Source of the DNA: an uncultured Verrucomicrobiales bacterium | GTDB lineage: Bacteria > Verrucomicrobiota > Verrucomicrobiia > Verrucomicrobiales > Akkermansiaceae | DNA: 56,281 bases | Direction: 5' to 3' | Assembly (NCBI GenBank): GCA_937928545.1 | Contig: CALGJQ010000018.1 | Coordinates: 1-56,281, forward strand | Shown: one piece after another, positions 54,507 to 56,281 of the stretch | Layout: every line of letters begins with the position of its first letter | How positions within the stretch are numbered: the stretch's first letter is position 1 | Position numbers and translations under genes: made by a program | Notes under the pieces: generated by a model | Databases searched by the model: none | What the model was told of the DNA's origin: nothing | Seen by the model: only the letters and a program-made list of their open reading frames with translations

Positions 54507-54938
54507 AGAAAATGGCCTCCATTGATAGTTCACACAGCGAGGATCATATCGCAGCTCACAAACGGAGCAGTATTCATCGACAGTCTCTTCTTGAGAGTGA
54601 ACTTTGTGGGTGTTTCCATTGCTGTGAAATTTACTCTCCGGAAATTATCGGAGAATGGGTTGATAAAGATGATACAGGACTTGGACAGACGGCCATGTGT
54701 CCTAAGTGTGGGATCGATTCGGTGATAGCAGTGTGCGGTGACCGTGCTGAATCGACAGATTTGTTGAAGCGGATGCAACGGCACTGGTTCTAAACGTGCT
54801 CAACGGTGCTGAGACTTGGAGAACAAGACGGTGAATCCGACAGCTGACCGCTTGTAAAGTTGAGTTTTAAAGGGTAAGAGAAAGTGAAGAGGGAAAGCGT
54901 AGCTGGCAAGTCGGTCAGCTGCCGGATTACCTCAAACG
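54501..54938 (+). mobile_element. Gene cassette 5
   Basis: 5' core GTTCTCC matches 3' core GGAGAAC (54818-54824). Confidence 0.85.
54512..54793 (+). CDS. Cassette 5 product: small four-cysteine 'cytoplasmic protein'
   Basis: 93 residues, starting 10 bases after the core. It matches a small family known from many bacteria: HIAAHKRSSIHRQSLL, LCGCFHCCEIYSPEIIGEW, then MCPKCGIDSVI and the end MQRHWF. The C-x2-C and C-x2-C pairs could hold zinc. No function is known. Its frequent spread on mobile elements fits the cassette setting. Confidence 0.8.
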   Translation: MASIDSSHSEDHIAAHKRSSIHRQSLLESELCGCFHCCEIYSPEIIGEWVDKDDTGLGQTAMCPKCGIDSVIAVCGDRAESTDLLKRMQRHWF

Positions 54939-54944
54939 TTCTCC
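54818..54944 (+). other. attC5
   Basis: R'' GGAGAAC (54818-54824), R' GTTCTCC (54938-54944). Arms CAGCTGACCG and CGGTCAGCTG pair. Confidence 0.88.
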
Positions 54945-55504
54945 AATAGAATGAGCGCTGCACCATTGTTTAAAGTTTCTCAGCCACCTGCATCAGAAGA
55001 TCAGATGGTTGCGCTTCTTGCTGATTTTGATGGCAGGTTGCCGAGTGGATATTGCCAGTTTTTACGGGATTCTAATGGCGCCGAAGGTGGGCCTAACGAT
55101 TGGGCTGGCGATTCACTCCGTTTTCTTGCTTCAACTGAGATCACGTCATTCAACGAGGGGTATGACGTTTGGTCTTCGCTTCCGGATCTTCTATGTTTTG
55201 CCTCTGATGGAGGTGACTATGCATTTGCTTTTGATCGCTCAGCGAGTTCCGATCCCGAGGCTTGGTCAGTGGTCAGGAAGCCTCTCGGAACTCCGTTTGT
55301 TGAAGACTTGGAACTAGTAGCTCGTTCGTTTTCTGAGTGGGTTGAATCTCAGTTTTCATACGATGTCGCTTAAATCAACGAAGCGGAGAACAAGTCATCG
55401 CTGGCAATCCGCTAGACGCCGAGTAGTTTAGATTTATGATTTTAGAACCTTTAACCCCTTCGTCGAACTGGCGCTCCCTCTAGCGGATCGCCAGGATTTA
55501 GACG
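54939..55504 (+). mobile_element. Gene cassette 6
   Basis: 5' core GTTCTCC matches 3' core GGAGAAC (55385-55391). Confidence 0.85.
54951..55373 (+). CDS. Cassette 6 product: SMI1/KNR4 (SUKH) family protein
   Basis: 140 residues, ATG six bases after the core. SUKH landmarks are in order: DGRLPSGYCQFLRDSNGAEGG, LRFLASTEI, LLCFASDGGDYAFAFD and a C-terminal DLELVARSFSEWVE. Members often act as immunity proteins against contact-dependent or polymorphic toxins; no toxin is next to it. It has the same fold as the next cassette product but is not closely similar. Confidence 0.85.
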   Translation: MSAAPLFKVSQPPASEDQMVALLADFDGRLPSGYCQFLRDSNGAEGGPNDWAGDSLRFLASTEITSFNEGYDVWSSLPDLLCFASDGGDYAFAFDRSASSDPEAWSVVRKPLGTPFVEDLELVARSFSEWVESQFSYDVA

Positions 55505-55510
55505 TTCTGC
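55385..55510 (+). other. attC6
   Basis: R'' GGAGAAC (55385-55391), R' GTTCTGC (55504-55510). Arms TCCGCTAG and CTAGCGGA pair perfectly. Confidence 0.88.
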
Positions 55511-56092
55511 TAAGAAAACATGACCGCGAGCACATGGCAGACTCTTGACCAACTCTTCGAGGAGTTTCCGACGATGCGGGCTGGCGAAGTCCCCTACGAA
55601 GAGATCGACAAGGCGAGCCAGAGCTATGGAGTCACCTTACCTGACGGATACCGAGAGTTCATTCACCGGCACGGTGGGGCGATCGTCGGCCCATACAGTG
55701 TCTACGGTATCGGCGCATCCAAGATGATGGGCAACGATTCCGAATCTGTTTTCGTTGTTACGGATCACTTCCGCGCACAGGATTGGCCTGGCGTGAGCGA
55801 CTGGCTGATTATCTCGATGGATCATTCCGGGAACCCCGTGGGGATGGATCGGGACGGTAAGGTCTGGATTTCTGATGTAGTTCACGGATGCATTGATCCA
55901 ATGGCTGGCGATTTTGAAGGGTATTTGGTAGAGTGGTGCTTTGATGCCGATGACGACTAGAGAAAATACAAGCAGAACAAGCCGTCGCAGATCAACGCAC
56001 TGCCCGGCACGAGTAGAATTCACCATGAACGTTCTAACCCAAATCCTGAATTCAGAGTGCGCTCTCGGCAGTGCGTGACTGGACTTTAGACG
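55505..56092 (+). mobile_element. Gene cassette 7
   Basis: 5' core GTTCTGC matches 3' core GCAGAAC (55972-55978). Confidence 0.85.
55520..55960 (+). CDS. Cassette 7 product: SMI1/KNR4 (SUKH) family protein
   Basis: 146 residues, start nine bases after the core. SUKH pattern: YEEIDKASQSYGVTLPDGYREFIHRHGG, VFVVTDHFRAQ, LIISMDHSGNPVGMDRDGKVWI and a final FEGYLVEWCF. As with the previous cassette, immunity against a toxin is a family-based guess. Two unlike SUKH cassettes in a row suggests functional selection. Confidence 0.85.
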   Translation: MTASTWQTLDQLFEEFPTMRAGEVPYEEIDKASQSYGVTLPDGYREFIHRHGGAIVGPYSVYGIGASKMMGNDSESVFVVTDHFRAQDWPGVSDWLIISMDHSGNPVGMDRDGKVWISDVVHGCIDPMAGDFEGYLVEWCFDADDD

Positions 56093-56098
56093 TTAGAT
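55972..56098 (+). other. attC7
   Basis: R'' GCAGAAC (55972-55978), R' GTTAGAT (56092-56098), the only R' here of the GTTRRRY type. Arms CGCACTGCC and GGCAGTGCG pair in part. Confidence 0.82.
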
Positions 56099-56281
56099 TG
56101 AAATTCTATCAGAGAAGTCATTTTGATAGATCGAAATTTTCAGAGGGAAAAGAAGGGGGCTTGACAGCCCTAGTAGAATACGAAGTAGAGCGGAGCGAGA
56201 ATGTCTAGTTGGTGTGGCTGAACACCAAAATTCTCAGAAACGCTTCTATTCGTATTCTACCGAGAGCCCGGTCTTAACCGG
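56093..56281 (+). mobile_element. Gene cassette 8, partial (runs off right edge)
   Basis: Begins at TTAGATT. No ribosome-binding site or start of a recognisable gene is seen in the 189 bases present; nested inverted repeats are listed separately. The rest lies outside the window. Confidence 0.6.
56173..56260 (+). ncRNA. Nested-hairpin element in cassette 8 (possible structured RNA)
   Basis: Outer arms GTAGAATACGAA (56173-56184) and TTCGTATTCTAC (56249-56260) are perfect 12-bp complements. Inside, GAGAAT (56197-56202) pairs with ATTCTC (56230-56235), and inside that TTGGTGT (56209-56215) pairs with ACACCAA (56222-56228). A hairpin GGGCT-TGAC-AGCCC precedes it (56157-56170). Identity as an RNA is inferred from the folding only. 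Confidence 0.45.

Noticed and set aside
1..56281. tRNA, rRNA, CRISPR array, insertion sequences, prophage genes
   Set aside because: None seen: no cloverleaf sequence, no regularly spaced repeats with unique spacers, no transposase or phage structural protein in the frames examined.

Overview
The window reads as a chromosomal segment of a verrucomicrobial bacterium, probably order Verrucomicrobiales and possibly marine. The evidence is gene content: two secreted sulfatases, PEP-CTERM proteins, a DUF1080 protein, Gfo/Idh/MocA oxidoreductases, a large secreted di-haem cytochrome with beta-propellers, C-terminal domains of the 'Y-x-I-E-x-S-x-D-L-x-x-W' type, and the short 'GxxYxxVxVxxIxPxxLxVxHxxG' module. 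I cannot name a genus. No rRNA, tRNA, CRISPR array, insertion sequence or prophage was found.

Layout. 1-5 kb: the end of a YkgJ-type cysteine-cluster gene, then a leftward group of membrane-anchored coiled-coil proteins and lipoproteins, and a decayed gene remnant. 5-9.4 kb: a giant secreted protein and a GH16-type glycosidase. 10-14.7 kb: a PQQ-type propeller protein, a VanX-type dipeptidase, a secreted endonuclease/phosphatase-fold protein and moeA. 14.8-18.4 kb: a leftward group holding a trypsin-like protease, an ECF sigma factor, a small membrane protein (possible anti-sigma), a PDZ protein and a thioredoxin-fold protein whose first active-site cysteine is replaced by an in-frame TGA (candidate selenoprotein). 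18.6-27.5 kb: a mechanosensitive-channel-type membrane protein, hemL, a kinase-like/OB-fold protein, an oxidoreductase, a DUF5685 protein with a cysteine-rich tail and a helical-repeat protein. 27.6-36.4 kb: a sulfatase, a PEP-CTERM protein, methylmalonyl-CoA epimerase and a probable sugar-acid catabolic run (dehydrogenase, cyclase-type hydrolase, DUF1537 kinase, Gfo/Idh/MocA enzyme). 36.9-46.4 kb: a glycerophosphodiesterase, an esterase fusion, a 1376-residue di-haem protein, a PIN/UPF0175 toxin-antitoxin pair and a DUF1080 protein. 46.4-50.4 kb: two decayed copies of the end of a cysteine desulfurase gene, a CDGSH protein, the intact desulfurase and a second sulfatase.

From 50.6 kb to the right end lies a chromosomal integron. 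A 411-residue IntI-type tyrosine recombinase points left. Seven complete gene cassettes and the start of an eighth point right, each bounded by an attC site. In every complete cassette the 7-base core at its 5' end is the exact reverse complement of the core at its 3' end, so the boundaries are defined to the base. Cargo: an OB-fold membrane protein, a DUF3592-like membrane protein, a lipoprotein, a PEP-CTERM protein, a small four-cysteine protein, two consecutive SMI1/KNR4 (SUKH) proteins, and a last cassette whose visible 189 bases carry nested hairpins and no convincing gene.

From 1 to about 51.5 kb the + strand looks richer in C than in G whichever way genes point, which suggests replication-strand skew. 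The cassettes lack this, consistent with outside origin. Several intergenic spaces carry a family of dispersed repeats that gives rise to many spurious short reading frames.
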